A stretch of DNA of 6,325 nucleotides from an uncultured Clostridia bacterium. GTDB taxonomy: Bacteria > Bacillota > Clostridia > Oscillospirales > Acutalibacteraceae. Location of the stretch: NCBI GenBank assembly GCA_947165115.1, contig CAMUZD010000104.1:1-6325 (forward strand). Reading direction: 5' to 3'. The position numbers were made by a program, and so were the translations under genes. Under the pieces are notes generated by a model. The model was not told the origin of the DNA and did not search any database. It saw only the letters and a list, made by a program, of their open reading frames with translations. Position 1 is the first letter of the stretch. Every line of letters begins with the position of its first letter. This document shows, piece after piece, positions 5,705 to 6,325 of this stretch.

Positions 5705-6325
5705 ATGGGTCCAGGCTTACAAATCGTATTGAAGCTTCTGCTTCTGCTCGTGCTTATTATCATCAACGCCTTCTTTGCGATGAGCGAGATAGCGATTATT
5801 TCCCTCAATGATACAAAGATAAAACATCTTGCCGACGAGGGAGACAAAAAGGCAAAGCAGATTGTAAAACTTACTGAGAATTCAAGCACCTTTCTTTCAA
5901 CAATCCAGATAGGCGTCACTCTCGCGGGCTTCCTCACCTCGGCATCGGCCTCGCAGAATTTTGCCTCGATGCTGACGGCGAAGATTGCCGCAATACCGGG
6001 CAATCCCGTGCCTGCCGGAGTGATTTCGGCGCTTTCGGTAGTTGTGATTACGATAATCATGTCTTATTTTTCGCTCGTTCTCGGCGAGCTCGCGCCCAAG
6101 AGAATCGCGATGCAGATACCCGAAAAGGTGTCGTATAAAGTGGTCGGCATCCTTCTCGGCTTCTCAAAAATCACAAAACCGTTTGTAAAATTCCTCTCCC
6201 TCTCCACTAACGGAGTGGTCCGCCTTTTCGGCTTTGATCCGAATGCCGATGAGGAAAATGTGACCGAGGAAGAAATCCGCATGATGGTCGACGCGGGCGA
6301 GGAGAAGGGTGTTATCGAAAACGCG
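5705..6325 (+). CDS. CNNM/HlyC-CorC family membrane protein, C-terminus outside window
   Basis: 207 codons are visible and the frame is open at the window edge. The gene encodes the N-terminal CNNM (DUF21) transmembrane domain of the HlyC/CorC family, whose members are linked to magnesium or other divalent-cation export and usually continue with paired CBS domains and a CorC_HlyC domain. Hydrophobic segments lie at about 5-25, 66-82, 103-127 and 145-160. The hallmark GELAPKR is at 127-133, preceded by SYFSLVL. N21 and the MSEIAIISL segment (26-34) are typical of the first helix. VTEEEIRMMVDAGEEKGVIE (186-205) matches the conserved linker that leads into the CBS domains. The nearest AGGAG (5688-5692) is 12 nt from the ATG, longer than ideal, but an in-frame TGA at 5693-5695 excludes any earlier start. 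It begins 36 nt after the GH130 stop with no visible terminator, so it may be read through from the operon. A role in sugar metabolism is not suggested. Confidence 0.93.
   Translation, partial: MGPGLQIVLKLLLLLVLIIINAFFAMSEIAIISLNDTKIKHLADEGDKKAKQIVKLTENSSTFLSTIQIGVTLAGFLTSASASQNFASMLTAKIAAIPGNPVPAGVISALSVVVITIIMSYFSLVLGELAPKRIAMQIPEKVSYKVVGILLGFSKITKPFVKFLSLSTNGVVRLFGFDPNADEENVTEEEIRMMVDAGEEKGVIENA

Noticed and set aside
5596..6060. 154-residue minus-strand reading frame over the end of the GH130 gene and the start of the CNNM gene
   Set aside because: It is antisense to the conserved catalytic C-terminus of GH130 and to the CNNM membrane helices. It has no family resemblance.

Overview
The window looks like a piece of an anaerobic Firmicutes genome, probably a gut- or rumen-type Clostridia. 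The evidence is strong AGGAG-type ribosome binding sites, mixed AGA/CGC arginine codons, a moderate-GC coding sequence with AT-rich intergenic DNA, and the gene families present. This assignment is an inference; there is no rRNA or other taxonomic marker. I saw no tRNA, rRNA, CRISPR array, insertion sequence or recombinase.

Layout: (1) Positions 1-710 on the minus strand hold the N-terminal 236 codons of a GTG-started, membrane-anchored or secreted protein with beta-propeller-like repeats. Its C-terminus lies outside the window. (2) Positions 711-876 are an AT-rich divergent promoter region. A good sigma-A promoter points left, with a perfect 6-bp-arm palindrome at its predicted start site, and a weaker extended -10 promoter points right. 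(3) Positions 877-5668 hold four tightly packed plus-strand genes: a LarA-family nickel-pincer racemase/epimerase homologue, long-form 6-phosphogluconate dehydrogenase (gnd), a PfkB-family kinase resembling 2-keto-3-deoxygluconate kinase, and a GH130 beta-mannoside phosphorylase. Gaps are 12 nt, 41 nt and a 1-nt stop/start overlap. (4) From 5705 to the right edge is the N-terminal half of a CNNM/HlyC-CorC membrane protein, 36 nt after the GH130 gene with no visible terminator between them.

The main point of interest is the four-gene set. GH130 enzymes release mannose 1-phosphate from beta-mannosides. LarA homologues invert the C2 hydroxyl of 2-hydroxy acids, and C2 inversion interconverts D-mannonate and D-gluconate. 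A KDG-kinase-like enzyme phosphorylates aldonic-type sugars, and Gnd consumes 6-phosphogluconate. A self-consistent reading is a route that splits a mannosylated aldonate, epimerises mannonate to gluconate, phosphorylates it and oxidises it to ribulose 5-phosphate. Each family assignment is well supported by sequence, but the combined pathway and exact substrates are inference. No transporter and no LarB/LarC/LarE cofactor genes are in the window.
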